From NCBI GenBank assembly GCA_043778255.1, contig JAYWGN010000046.1:1-64000 (forward strand): a stretch of 64,000 nucleotides of DNA, read 5' to 3'. This document shows positions 8,448 through 17,651 of this stretch, one piece after another (positions within the stretch are counted from its first letter, which is position 1; the number at the start of each line of letters is the position of its first letter). The notes under the pieces are model-generated. The model searched no databases. It saw only the letters and a program-made list of their open reading frames with translations, and was not told the DNA's origin. Source of the stretch: JAYWGN01 sp043778255 (GTDB taxonomy: Bacteria > Bacteroidota > Bacteroidia > Chitinophagales > Chitinophagaceae). A program made the translations under genes and the position numbers.

Positions 8448-10847
8448 TTATTTTATTTTCCTTTTGCCTATAAGCAACAACACTGGTAGCAATAATAAAT
8501 TAGTTAGTGTAGCTACTAGCAAAGTTAGTGTAGTAAGCCATCCTAGGGCTTTAGTGCCACCAAATTCGCTAAATACAAATATTACAAACCCTGCCATTAG
8601 TATAAGCGATGTGTATATAATGCTCAACCCAGTTTGGTTTATAGTAGCACTTACGGTAGCCTTTACATCGCCATTATTGTTGGGCAATTCTTGTTTGTAA
8701 TTAACCAAAAACCGTATAGTAATATCAATAGCAATACCCAATACCATACTAAATACTAACACAGTACTTGGCTTAAGCGGTACACCTACCCAACCCATTA
8801 CACCTGCTGTAATTACCAGTGGTATTACATTGGGTATAAGTGAGCAAAGCAATATTCTAACCGATTTAAATAGCCACATCATACATATTGCAATAAGCAA
8901 AAATGCCCAAAATATACTTTCTTTTAACCCTTTTATTATGTAATTACTGCCTTCTAAAAATGTAACTGTAGTACCAGTAAGCGATACTTTAAATTTAGTA
9001 CTATCTGCTTTATTAATGCCATTATCTATATACACATTTTTACTCGAATCTAGTATGGTGTTTATTTGTTTTTCTACCTGGCCTAATATATTTTTAAGTT
9101 CTATAGTACCTACATCTGCCATGGTGGTACTAATTCTAATTTCATGCTTAGCACTATCCACAAACGATTTCAGTAGCCTATTGGTAATAGTAGTTTTGTT
9201 ACTGTTGGTAGTATCACCATCGCCTAAGCCTTGTTGCAACAGCCCTGTTTTTACCAAACTCCAAGCCTCAGCATCTAAGTTGGTTAGGGTATCATTGCCA
9301 CTTTTGGCACGGTAGGCAAATTTTATTCCATCTACCAAACTTGTAGGCTTACCAAATGCGGCATTGGCAAATATACTATCTTCTAATGTGCTAACTTTTT
9401 CTACTACTTTGTGTATAAATTGTCGCCATGCTTTATCGCCTAATACTTCTTTTTGTTTAGGTACGTGTATAGTTATTTCCAAAGGCATAATACCTTTAAA
9501 ATGTTTTTCAAAAAACTTTAAATCCATATACACTTGATCATTTTTAGGCAAATCGTCAACAATATACCCTACACTTTTGAGGTTAAATAAGCCAATGCCA
9601 GCTATTGCCAATACGGCTAAAGTGCCACCAATAGTGTATTTGGGGTGGTTTACTACCCAGCCTTCCATTTTATGTAGTAGGTTGGTTATGTATTTATTAT
9701 GCAAGTATTTTAGCTGTGCTTTTTTTGGCGTAGCCATTATACTTAATGCAAAAGGTATAATAATAAGCGAAATAAAAAACAGTAACAATATATTAATACC
9801 TGCTACTATACCAAACTCAATGAGTATAGCACTTTTGGTAAGTGCAAATACTGCAAACCCAATAGCAGCCGATATATTGCAAAATAATGTAACCACACCC
9901 ATTTTGCTAATCATACTTATAATAGCTTGTTTTTTATCTTGTTTTTCTTGCCATGCTATATGGTATTTGTTTAAAAAATAAATGCAATTAGGTATGCCAA
10001 TAACTACTACCAAAGGCGGTATAAGGGCATTTAGTACCGATATTTTGTACCCCAACAATTCAATAGTACCAATACTACAAATAACACCAATAGCTACCAC
10101 CAATAATGATAATAACATTGCCGATACCGACCTAAAAAACAGCAGTAAAATGATGGCAGAAAATAATACAGATAGTGCCAAAAACAATTTCATCTCTTTT
10201 AATATACGAGTAGCTAAGGAGGAACGTATATAAGGTAACCCACTTTTATGCACTTCTATTTTTGTAGCATTTTCAAATGCAGCCAATGTGGCATCTACTT
10301 GTGCTACCACACTTTCTCTACTTTTACTATTTAGCGAATCGGCATTAATTCTAATACCGCAAAGGTATGTTTTTGTAGTAGGGTTATATAGTAAGTTTTT
10401 GTATATTGGTAAGCCTTCAAATATAAGCCTACTCTCATTTACAGCCGTTTGTTGGTAGGTAGTATCAGCAAATATTTTTACCGATTCTAATTTGCCAGTT
10501 TCATTATTAGCTACTAAATTAACAGCACTTGTTACACTTGCTACATCAAGTACACCTGGTATATTTTTTAGGCTTTTTTGCATATTTACATAGGCTGTAA
10601 ATATTTTTTCGGTATATAAACTATCCGTTTGTATGGCAGTTACCAGTAGGTTTCCATCTTCACCAAATTTACTTTTAAATTCAGTGTAAGTTTTTAATTT
10701 TATATTGTCACTTGGTATTGCTTTCGCAAAATCATAACTTAATTTTACATTTTTTGCATGCCATGCCATAAATGCTGTAAAGGCTATTAGTAGTACCATT
10801 AATGCCACCTTGCTTTTATATACCAGTTCGCCAATTTTTTGCCACAT
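8448..10847 (-). CDS. RND/MMPL-family transporter (predicted exporter)
   Basis: A 799-residue polytopic protein. TM1 is near residues 15-30. A periplasmic domain of about 180 residues follows (PSDNIKLKTYTEFKSKFGEDGNLLV, typical of MMPL proteins), then a bundle of five to six TM helices around residues 215-370 that includes an SSD-like segment. A second periplasmic loop covers about 425-640 and a second TM bundle about 645-790. The two-fold layout and the lengths match the RND superfamily MMPL branch, which moves lipids or hydrophobic compounds with the proton gradient. No membrane-fusion protein or outer-membrane channel gene is adjacent, unlike HAE1 drug pumps. Substrate unknown. Divergent from porZ. 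Confidence 0.85.
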   Translation of the reverse strand: MWQKIGELVYKSKVALMVLLIAFTAFMAWHAKNVKLSYDFAKAIPSDNIKLKTYTEFKSKFGEDGNLLVTAIQTDSLYTEKIFTAYVNMQKSLKNIPGVLDVASVTSAVNLVANNETGKLESVKIFADTTYQQTAVNESRLIFEGLPIYKNLLYNPTTKTYLCGIRINADSLNSKSRESVVAQVDATLAAFENATKIEVHKSGLPYIRSSLATRILKEMKLFLALSVLFSAIILLLFFRSVSAMLLSLLVVAIGVICSIGTIELLGYKISVLNALIPPLVVVIGIPNCIYFLNKYHIAWQEKQDKKQAIISMISKMGVVTLFCNISAAIGFAVFALTKSAILIEFGIVAGINILLLFFISLIIIPFALSIMATPKKAQLKYLHNKYITNLLHKMEGWVVNHPKYTIGGTLAVLAIAGIGLFNLKSVGYIVDDLPKNDQVYMDLKFFEKHFKGIMPLEITIHVPKQKEVLGDKAWRQFIHKVVEKVSTLEDSIFANAAFGKPTSLVDGIKFAYRAKSGNDTLTNLDAEAWSLVKTGLLQQGLGDGDTTNSNKTTITNRLLKSFVDSAKHEIRISTTMADVGTIELKNILGQVEKQINTILDSSKNVYIDNGINKADSTKFKVSLTGTTVTFLEGSNYIIKGLKESIFWAFLLIAICMMWLFKSVRILLCSLIPNVIPLVITAGVMGWVGVPLKPSTVLVFSMVLGIAIDITIRFLVNYKQELPNNNGDVKATVSATINQTGLSIIYTSLILMAGFVIFVFSEFGGTKALGWLTTLTLLVATLTNLLLLPVLLLIGKRKIK

Positions 10848-10935
10848 AGTGTTGTAGGGTTAAGTTATGCAAAGAAACTTAAACTTTCTGTTAATGTATT
10901 GGCAATTACGCAACTTTTTTAAATAACTTTACTAA

Positions 10936-13224
10936 ATGAAGCCCATCGCTTTTTTAATTTTTATATGTAGTATAGCTTTTCATTGTACTGCACAAATTCC
11001 TATTGGTACATGGCGGGAGCATTTACCTTATAACAGCGGCATTAATGTGTGTGTCATTAATAATAAAATATACACAGCAACAAGCCAAGCCATTTTTTAT
11101 GTAGATGCCGACGATTATACTATTGGCAAACTAAGTAGGGTAAATGGGTTGAGTGAAACTGGTATAGCTGTTGCAAAAAAAAATGTACAAAATAATAGCC
11201 TCATAATTGCTTATGCTAATAGTAATGTTGATGTAATTGTTAACAACACTATTATAAATTATAATGACATAAAACGAAAAAATATAATTGGCGACAAATC
11301 AATTTATAATATATATAGCCTCAATAATTTTAATTATTTATGTTGTGGCTTTGGCATAGTGGTAATGGATGAGGCTCGTAACCAAACCAAAGAAACTTAT
11401 TATATTAGTAATACAGGCGGCAATGTAAAAGTTACAGGACTTACAAGTGATACTAGTTTTTTATATACAGCCACTGCCGAAGGTTTAAAAAAAGCACCAC
11501 GCAATAGTAGTGCATTAGCCAACTACACTACGTGGCTCAATGTAAGTGTTAGTAACGGTTTGGGTGGTGGAGCAGTAGCCGATGTATACAATTATAAAGG
11601 CACTATTATGGTGGTTAAAAACGATTCTATATTTAAGCAAGTAGGTACTAATTGGGTGTTGTTTTATGCTTCGCTAAATGCTATTGTTAATGTTACTGTA
11701 AGTGAGGAAAAACTGTTATTGAGCGAAAGTGTAAGTGGCACTGCAGGTAGGGTAGTACAACTTGATGGTAGTGGTGCAGTTACCAATACAATTAAGCAAA
11801 ACAGTTTCCCCGAAAGCCCACGACAAGCAATTATAATTGGTAATACATATTGGATAGCCGATTATTATAAAGGTTTATTTAAGGTAGATAATAACCAATT
11901 TGTAAACTATCAACCCAATGCACCCATTGGTACAGCAAGTGGCGATATGTTAGTAGCTAACAATACTTTATATGCCACAGCAGGGGCAGTAAATGATGCC
12001 TACCAATATACTAATAATACAAATGGCATCTATTCATTTTCCAATAATTATTGGAACCCATTGTGGCGGTTTACTATAGCGGCAATGGATACTATGAATG
12101 ATTTTGTAAGCCTTGCAGCAAACTCTCAAAGCCTTTACTGTGGTAGCTTTGGTGGTGGATTGTTGCAAATTAATACTAATAATACTGTACAAGTATATAA
12201 ACAAAATTCGCCCTTGTTACCAGCTATAGGCGACCCTGGCAGTTACCGTATAAGTGGCTTAGCTTACGATGCCGAAGCCAATTTGTGGGTGGCTAATTAT
12301 GGTACTAGTAAGCAATTGCATGTACTTAAAGCCGATAAAAGTTGGCAGAGTTTTACAGTGCCATTTTTTTTAAATGAAAATGCAGTTGCCGATATTGTAA
12401 TAGATGATGCAAATCAAAAATGGATAATAAGCCCAAAATCAAATGGGTTAATTTGTTATAATAGCGGGGCTAATATTAATGTAACTAATGATGATAAATG
12501 GAGGCTATACCGTACAGGTTCGGGCAATGGCAACTTACCTATTAACGATGTAAATTGTATAGTAAAAGATAAAGATGGTATACTGTGGATAGGCACTGCC
12601 AAAGGTATTGCAATAATAGCCTGTGCCGATAATGTATTTGTAAATGGAGGATGCGATGCCGTATTGCCCATAGTGCAGCAAGATCAGTTTGCCGGGTATT
12701 TATTTCAAAATGAAGTAGTACAAACCATAGCTGTAGATGCTGCCAACCGTAAGTGGGTAGGTACTAAAAACGGTTTATGGCTAATAAGCGCCAATGGCGA
12801 AAAAATTATATATAGGTTTAGTGCTGCTAATAGCCCTTTGCTTAATGATGATATTAAGAAAATTGGCATTGATCCACTCAGCGGCGAAGTATTTATAGCT
12901 ACTGCCAAAGGGCTTTGTAGCTTTAGAGGTACTGCAGCCGAACCTGCCGAAGAGCAAAGTAAATTAGTAATATTTCCTAACCCAGTACCAGCAAATTACA
13001 CTGGCTTAATTGGTATTAAAAATGTACCAAATAATAGTATTGTAAAAATAACAGAGCTTAATGGCAAGTTAGTATATCAAACAAAAGCATTAGGTAGCCA
13101 AGCCGTATGGAATGGGCTTAACTACCAAGGCAAACGGGTAAGCAGTGGTGCATATTTAGTATTAGCAACTAGCGAAATCACCAATGAGAAGGCCTTTGGT
13201 AAATTATTTTATATTAGTAATTAA
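10936..13224 (+). CDS. porZ: PorZ-type T9SS surface protein (two beta-propellers plus C-terminal domain)
   Basis: A 762-residue protein with a signal peptide (MKPIAFLIFICSIAFHCTAQ) and the hallmark PorZ start IPIGTWREHLPYNSG. Many propeller-blade repeats follow: AIFYVDADDYTIGKLSRVNGLS, IYTATSQ, ILWIGTAKGIAII, KWVGTKNGLWLIS. The last 80 residues are a T9SS-like C-terminal domain (VIFPNPVPANY, then ITELNGKLVYQ, then SSGAYLVLAT). In Porphyromonas, PorZ is part of the surface attachment complex and delivers A-LPS to the PorU sortase. That suggests this organism uses type IX secretion, although no other por genes are in the window. Five bases separate it from lnt, so the two are probably co-transcribed. 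Confidence 0.85.
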   Translation: MKPIAFLIFICSIAFHCTAQIPIGTWREHLPYNSGINVCVINNKIYTATSQAIFYVDADDYTIGKLSRVNGLSETGIAVAKKNVQNNSLIIAYANSNVDVIVNNTIINYNDIKRKNIIGDKSIYNIYSLNNFNYLCCGFGIVVMDEARNQTKETYYISNTGGNVKVTGLTSDTSFLYTATAEGLKKAPRNSSALANYTTWLNVSVSNGLGGGAVADVYNYKGTIMVVKNDSIFKQVGTNWVLFYASLNAIVNVTVSEEKLLLSESVSGTAGRVVQLDGSGAVTNTIKQNSFPESPRQAIIIGNTYWIADYYKGLFKVDNNQFVNYQPNAPIGTASGDMLVANNTLYATAGAVNDAYQYTNNTNGIYSFSNNYWNPLWRFTIAAMDTMNDFVSLAANSQSLYCGSFGGGLLQINTNNTVQVYKQNSPLLPAIGDPGSYRISGLAYDAEANLWVANYGTSKQLHVLKADKSWQSFTVPFFLNENAVADIVIDDANQKWIISPKSNGLICYNSGANINVTNDDKWRLYRTGSGNGNLPINDVNCIVKDKDGILWIGTAKGIAIIACADNVFVNGGCDAVLPIVQQDQFAGYLFQNEVVQTIAVDAANRKWVGTKNGLWLISANGEKIIYRFSAANSPLLNDDIKKIGIDPLSGEVFIATAKGLCSFRGTAAEPAEEQSKLVIFPNPVPANYTGLIGIKNVPNNSIVKITELNGKLVYQTKALGSQAVWNGLNYQGKRVSSGAYLVLATSEITNEKAFGKLFYISN

Positions 13225-13229
13225 ATAAC

Positions 13230-14813
13230 ATGGTCAATAATAAAGCAGCACAATATATTTTAAACCGACCCTTACTATTAAGTATATTAAGTGGGTTATT
13301 ATTATTTGCAGCTTGGCCTATGAGTGTGGCCACACCATTAATATTTATAGCATTTGTACCAATATTGCATATAGCTAATTTGCCATTAAGTAGGTTTAGT
13401 TTTTTTTTATACCTATATATTGCGCTATTAATTTGGAACGTTTCCACCACTTGGTGGATATGGTATGCATCACCAGCTGGTGCAATAGGAGCCTTTGTAG
13501 CAAATAGTTTGCTTATGTGTATGCCATGGTTGTTGTACAAGTTAGTAAAGCATAAGCTACCCACTCATTTAGCTTATGTAGCACTAATTGCATTTTGGCT
13601 TTGTTGGGAGTATTTTCATTTGCATGATTGGGGCTTAAGTTGGCCTTGGCTTACTGTAGGCAATGTATTTGCAACCCATACTAATTGGGTGCAGTGGTAC
13701 CAATATACAGGTGTAAGTGGTGGTACATTATGGGTTTTGTTGGTAAATGTGTTTGTTTATAATTTAATTACGCAATATAAAATTTACAAATTAATTGCTC
13801 CAATTTTAGCCATTATTATACCTATAATTGTTTCATTTTCTGCCTTACCTATTTTTAGCAAAAATAGTAATGGTACACAAGTAGTTATATGCCAACCCAA
13901 TATTGACCCTTACACTAAAGTAAATAATACCAATACAGCATCGCAAATAAGTACCTTATTAAATACTAGCAGGTTGCAAGTAGATAGTAACACTCAATTG
14001 CTACTATGGCCCGAAACTGCCTTGTACAGCCAGTTTGGCTTTAATGAAAGTAAGCTTAATCAAAATGCAGAGTTGGATAGTGTATTCCTTTTTTTGCAAC
14101 AGTATCCTAAGCTGCAATTATTTACAGGTATTGAAAGTATGCAATATTTTAACACACCCACACAGTATAGTAAGCAGTTGACTAGTAGTACCATAAGTTA
14201 CGAAAGTTATAATGGCAGTGTGCTACTACAAGGTAACCAAGCAAAGGCATTTTACCATAAGTCAATGTTAGTACCTGGCGTAGAAACCTTACCATCTTTT
14301 CTTAACTTTATGGGTAAGTGGTTCGAGGATTTGGGAGGCACTACCAACGGTTATGTAAAGCAAATAAATAGAACACCCATTGTTACTAACAGTAATATAG
14401 TATTAGCACCATCAATTTGTTATGAGAGTATATATGGTGGCTTTATGAGTAAGTACATACATAATGGAGCTACTGTAATTGCTATTATAACTAACGATGG
14501 TTGGTGGCGTAATACACCAGGGCATCAGCAACATTTTGCGTATGCAAAACTAAGGGCTATCGAAAATAAATGTTATGTACTGCGTAGTGCCAATACAGGT
14601 ATAAGTGGCGTTATTAACCCTTATGGGCAAGTGTTACAAACTTTGCCTTACAATACCAATGGTGCTATAAAGGCTACTATTCCCATAAGTAACGTTAACC
14701 ATACATTGTACACTAAATACCCCGATTGGTTGTATAAACTTGCTGTAGTAGTAGCCTTATTTATACTATTATTTTATTTGTATGCAAAAATATTTGCTAA
14801 GGCAAAAAAGTAA
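13230..14813 (+). CDS. lnt: Apolipoprotein N-acyltransferase
   Basis: N-acylates the N-terminal cysteine of lipoproteins in the inner membrane, the last step of lipoprotein maturation. The 527-residue protein has several TM helices in the first 200 residues, then a periplasmic nitrilase-like domain with the Glu-Lys-Cys triad: Glu262 (LLWPETALYS), Lys344 (FYHKSMLVPGVE) and Cys397 (SICYESIYGG). A final TM helix lies near residues 500-518. All catalytic residues are present, so it should be active. It follows porZ closely and ends one base before the convergent stop of the next gene. Confidence 0.95.
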   Translation: MVNNKAAQYILNRPLLLSILSGLLLFAAWPMSVATPLIFIAFVPILHIANLPLSRFSFFLYLYIALLIWNVSTTWWIWYASPAGAIGAFVANSLLMCMPWLLYKLVKHKLPTHLAYVALIAFWLCWEYFHLHDWGLSWPWLTVGNVFATHTNWVQWYQYTGVSGGTLWVLLVNVFVYNLITQYKIYKLIAPILAIIIPIIVSFSALPIFSKNSNGTQVVICQPNIDPYTKVNNTNTASQISTLLNTSRLQVDSNTQLLLWPETALYSQFGFNESKLNQNAELDSVFLFLQQYPKLQLFTGIESMQYFNTPTQYSKQLTSSTISYESYNGSVLLQGNQAKAFYHKSMLVPGVETLPSFLNFMGKWFEDLGGTTNGYVKQINRTPIVTNSNIVLAPSICYESIYGGFMSKYIHNGATVIAIITNDGWWRNTPGHQQHFAYAKLRAIENKCYVLRSANTGISGVINPYGQVLQTLPYNTNGAIKATIPISNVNHTLYTKYPDWLYKLAVVVALFILLFYLYAKIFAKAKK

Positions 14814-16025
14814 TTAAACCTTTACGTATATTTTTTTCTTATCCATAAGGTAAGCTATAAGCCAATAAAATAGTATCATGGTAATGGCATACAAAAACGA
14901 CCCTAATCGCAAATCTGAGGTACTAATATTTTTAAATACATTTTCATAAATCCAGCCTAACGGTGATGTGAATTTTTGTACAGCATCTTTTGTAAAGCCA
15001 TTGGGTATTAATATTAAATTGAGTACTCTTGGCAAAGCTCCACTAAGTACAAAAATAAACAATGGATTTTTGCCAAAGGCATCAAAAAATTTGCCAAAAA
15101 GTTTTGGCACTTTTACTAACTCAAATAAGTATATAAATGTACCAATTATAAATGTACCCATACCTGTAGTTACTACTGTATAGCTACTAGTCCATATTTT
15201 TTTATTAATGGGAAATAAGGTGCTCCACAATACACCAATTATTGTAAGCGCTATACCTGCTATTAATAATTTTTCTATGGTATGCCTACCGCTGCCATTA
15301 TCTTTTATGTACTTACCTATTACATACCCAAATATTACTTGAACTATTGCAGCAATTGTTGATAGTAAACCCTCTGGGTCAAATACATATTTAATACCTT
15401 TAATTTCTTCACCTTTATAAAGGTGTGGGCTACCTATTACATACTTATCAATTGATGTACCCACCCAACCAGTTATACTATATGGGTCAGTTGGATTACC
15501 AAAGTAACAAATGGCCCAGTATAGCAATAGCAATGTTATACCAATAATTATTGCAATATTTCGTTTACAATAATATATAATAACAGATGCAAAAAAGTAG
15601 CATAATGCAATTCTTTGCAGCACACCCAATAACCTAATACCTTGTACATTATTTTTGGCATCTACGTATTCCCATGGCTTCCATACTAAGTTATTTATTT
15701 TGGTAACATCATCAACCTGCCATTTAATAAAGGGTAACCAATTTAAAACAAGCCCAATTAAAAAAATAAGTATTGTTCTTTTTATCACTTTTTTCCAAAA
15801 AAAACTATCGGCACTAGCATAAAATTTTGGCATTACAAATGCCATAGCATTACCTACTGCAAACAAAAAAAATGGGAACACCAAATCAGTAGCAGTTAAG
15901 CCGTGCCACTCTGCATGTTTTAACGGCGGATATATGTAACTCCATGAGCCTGGAGTGTTTACTAATATCATTAAAGCAACGGTCATTCCCCTAAATACGT
16001 CAAGTGAATAATATCTTTGATTCAT
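14814..16025 (-). CDS. Heparan-alpha-glucosaminide N-acetyltransferase-like membrane protein (DUF5009/NagX-type)
   Basis: A 403-residue membrane protein with about ten to eleven TM helices. The start YYSLDVFRGMTVALMILVN and the segment HAEWHGLTATDLVFPFFLF near residues 37-55 are signatures of the HGSNAT/YeiB/NagX acyltransferase group; the His in the second is the likely acetyl acceptor. The bacterial proteins often lie in amino-sugar use clusters and are thought to acetylate glucosamine across the membrane. No nag genes are adjacent. It is convergent with lnt (stop codons abut) and divergent from the polysaccharide operon promoter. Confidence 0.85.
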   Translation of the reverse strand: MNQRYYSLDVFRGMTVALMILVNTPGSWSYIYPPLKHAEWHGLTATDLVFPFFLFAVGNAMAFVMPKFYASADSFFWKKVIKRTILIFLIGLVLNWLPFIKWQVDDVTKINNLVWKPWEYVDAKNNVQGIRLLGVLQRIALCYFFASVIIYYCKRNIAIIIGITLLLLYWAICYFGNPTDPYSITGWVGTSIDKYVIGSPHLYKGEEIKGIKYVFDPEGLLSTIAAIVQVIFGYVIGKYIKDNGSGRHTIEKLLIAGIALTIIGVLWSTLFPINKKIWTSSYTVVTTGMGTFIIGTFIYLFELVKVPKLFGKFFDAFGKNPLFIFVLSGALPRVLNLILIPNGFTKDAVQKFTSPLGWIYENVFKNISTSDLRLGSFLYAITMILFYWLIAYLMDKKKIYVKV

Positions 16026-16049
16026 AGTGTTTTATTAATAATTATAGCC

Positions 16050-16079
16050 TTTGGGTTAACATTTTTATTACTATATTTG
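16050..16079 (+). promoter_or_regulatory. Bacteroidota-type promoter of the polysaccharide operon
   Basis: TTTG at 16050-16053 and TATATTTG at 16072-16079 are 18 bases apart, matching the Bacteroidota sigma consensus TTTG-N19-TAnnTTTG closely. Transcription should start near 16085, leaving a long untranslated leader before the antiterminator gene at 16322. Confidence 0.75.
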
Positions 16080-16210
16080 CACTTGCTGCTTTAATAGCCT
16101 AAGGCAAGTTCAACTGCTGTATATAACTACTCTAATCTATTGATTTATAATAGTTTTAAAGGTAAGTGATTTATTAAAATAATTTAATTTTTATTTTTTT
16201 AATTCCAATT

Positions 16211-16309
16211 ATGCCAACAGTTACACTTGATAACATTAAAGTATCAAATTTACCTAATTACCTCATTTACAACACTTTAAATGGGACTGATGTGGCGAAG
16301 CTATACTAA
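16211..16309 (+). CDS. Possible 32-residue leader ORF upstream of the antiterminator
   Basis: ATG at 16211 opens a frame of 32 codons that ends in TAA at 16307-16309, 12 bases before the UpxY start. The product is hydrophilic and has no recognised domain. Its position between promoter and antiterminator would suit a leader peptide that couples ribosome position to antitermination. No sequence family supports this, and it may not be translated. Confidence 0.3.
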   Translation: MPTVTLDNIKVSNLPNYLIYNTLNGTDVAKLY

Positions 16310-16321
16310 AAAACTAAACAG

Positions 16322-16822
16322 ATGGAAGAAAACAATAAAAAATGGTATGCAATATATACCAAACCACGCTGCGAAAAAAAAGTACATCAATACTTAACAC
16401 TTAAGCAAATTGAAAGCTACTGCCCAGTACAATCTTTTAAAAAAAGATACACCGATAGGTACAAAGTTGTAGAAGAACCACTATTTAAAAGCTATGTATT
16501 TGTAAATATTACCCAAAAAGAAATAACTGAAGTAAGGTTGACGGTTGGGGTGGTAAACTTCGTCTATTGGTTACACAAACCTGCCGTTATAGCAAATGAA
16601 GATATAATTACAATTAAAAAATTTTTGAATGAGTATGTTCATATCACCTTACAATCAATTGACTTAAAAGAAAATCAAAGGATAATCGTAACATCTGGCC
16701 TTTTTATGCAACATAAAGGCACTGTAAAACAAGTGAAAAAAAATAAAGTAGTTGTATACCTTGACAGCCTTGGTGTTGCTATGGTTGCCGAATTGCATAA
16801 AAGTGATATAATATTAGCTTAA
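16322..16822 (+). CDS. UpxY-family transcription antiterminator (NusG/RfaH paralog)
   Basis: A 166-residue protein. An NGN domain starts KKWYAIYTKPRCEKKVHQYL and continues through PLFKSYVFVNI and VGVVNFVYWLHKPAVI (residues 5-100). A C-terminal KOW domain contains GLFMQHKGTVKQVKKNKVVVYLDSLG. UpxY proteins bind RNA polymerase and specifically prevent premature termination in their own capsule operon, which here would extend over 47 kb. It is first in the operon and 19 bases upstream of the export gene. Confidence 0.9.
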   Translation: MEENNKKWYAIYTKPRCEKKVHQYLTLKQIESYCPVQSFKKRYTDRYKVVEEPLFKSYVFVNITQKEITEVRLTVGVVNFVYWLHKPAVIANEDIITIKKFLNEYVHITLQSIDLKENQRIIVTSGLFMQHKGTVKQVKKNKVVVYLDSLGVAMVAELHKSDIILA

Positions 16823-16841
16823 AAAAAAATTAAAATTTATT

Positions 16842-17627
16842 ATGATAAAAAAAATAGTATTACCAGTATGTGTTAGCATTTGCTACCTTATACTTACAAG
16901 CTGTGGTGCCGGTAAGCAAATTGTGATGACCAATTACCAAAAGTACCAAACCAATATTGATTCATTAACAATAGCGGCACTTGATCCCATAATTCAAAAA
17001 AACGATATACTATCGGTTAATATAAGTGTAGCAGGTAGTAAAACGGCACAAGACCTTGCTTCAATATACAACGGCCCTAATAGTAATAACCTTAATGCTC
17101 AAGGCTATATTGTAAGCCCCAAAAATGGGTGTATTAACATTGTATCAATAGGATTAATACCAGTTGCTGGCAAATCAAAACAAGAAGCGGCGGAGTTGAT
17201 TGTAGAAAAACTAAAGGGTAAGTTATTAGACCCTATTGTAACTATACGTATTACTAACTTTAGGGTAATTATAGAAGGTGAAATTGGGCGACCTGGACCA
17301 ATTGAAGTTACCAACGAAGTAATAACATTACAACAAGCTATTGGCTTAGCAGGTGGTACTACTTTATACGCCACACTTAACGATGTACAAATTATTCGTA
17401 ATGATTATAACGGACAAAAATTAGCACATATTGATTTACGTAAAGATGAAATATATACTACCAAAAAAGAATACTTTTATTTAAAACAAGGTGACCTTAT
17501 AATGATAGGAGCAAATAGAGAAAAAATTGCTAGTACTAACCAATCTACCTCACGTACTATTGGTTATGCCTCTACAGCTTTGTCAATATTACTGGCAATG
17601 TTCACCATATTTGGTCAACGAAATTAA
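16842..17627 (+). CDS. Polysaccharide biosynthesis/export lipoprotein (Wza-like)
   Basis: A 261-residue outer-membrane export protein. The lipobox LILTSC places the lipidated Cys at residue 21. The polysaccharide export domain contains QKNDILSVNISV (about residues 50-150), followed by an SLBB domain with FRVIIEGEIGRPGPIEV and ITLQQAIGLAGG. A single hydrophobic segment at the C-terminus (STALSILLAMFTIFG) ends the protein, as in Bacteroidota Wza relatives. It partners the Wzc-like kinase encoded 24 bases downstream to carry the finished polymer across the envelope. Confidence 0.9.
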   Translation: MIKKIVLPVCVSICYLILTSCGAGKQIVMTNYQKYQTNIDSLTIAALDPIIQKNDILSVNISVAGSKTAQDLASIYNGPNSNNLNAQGYIVSPKNGCINIVSIGLIPVAGKSKQEAAELIVEKLKGKLLDPIVTIRITNFRVIIEGEIGRPGPIEVTNEVITLQQAIGLAGGTTLYATLNDVQIIRNDYNGQKLAHIDLRKDEIYTTKKEYFYLKQGDLIMIGANREKIASTNQSTSRTIGYASTALSILLAMFTIFGQRN

Positions 17628-17651
17628 AAAATTTAATACAATCACTTTTAC

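Larger units (their letters stand above)
16026..16321. other. Divergent control region and leader of the polysaccharide operon
   Basis: Holds the promoter at 16050-16079, a leader of about 235 bases and a possible 32-codon ORF (16211-16309). A short inverted repeat CTTGC (16082-16086) / GCAAG (16104-16108) lies near the expected transcript start. In Bacteroides, UpxY proteins act on such leaders to prevent early termination. Confidence 0.6.

Noticed and set aside
10899..10931. TTGG-N21-TAACTTTA considered as the porZ promoter
   Set aside because: It lacks the final G of the -7 box and ends only four bases before the ATG, so it was too weak to list as a feature.
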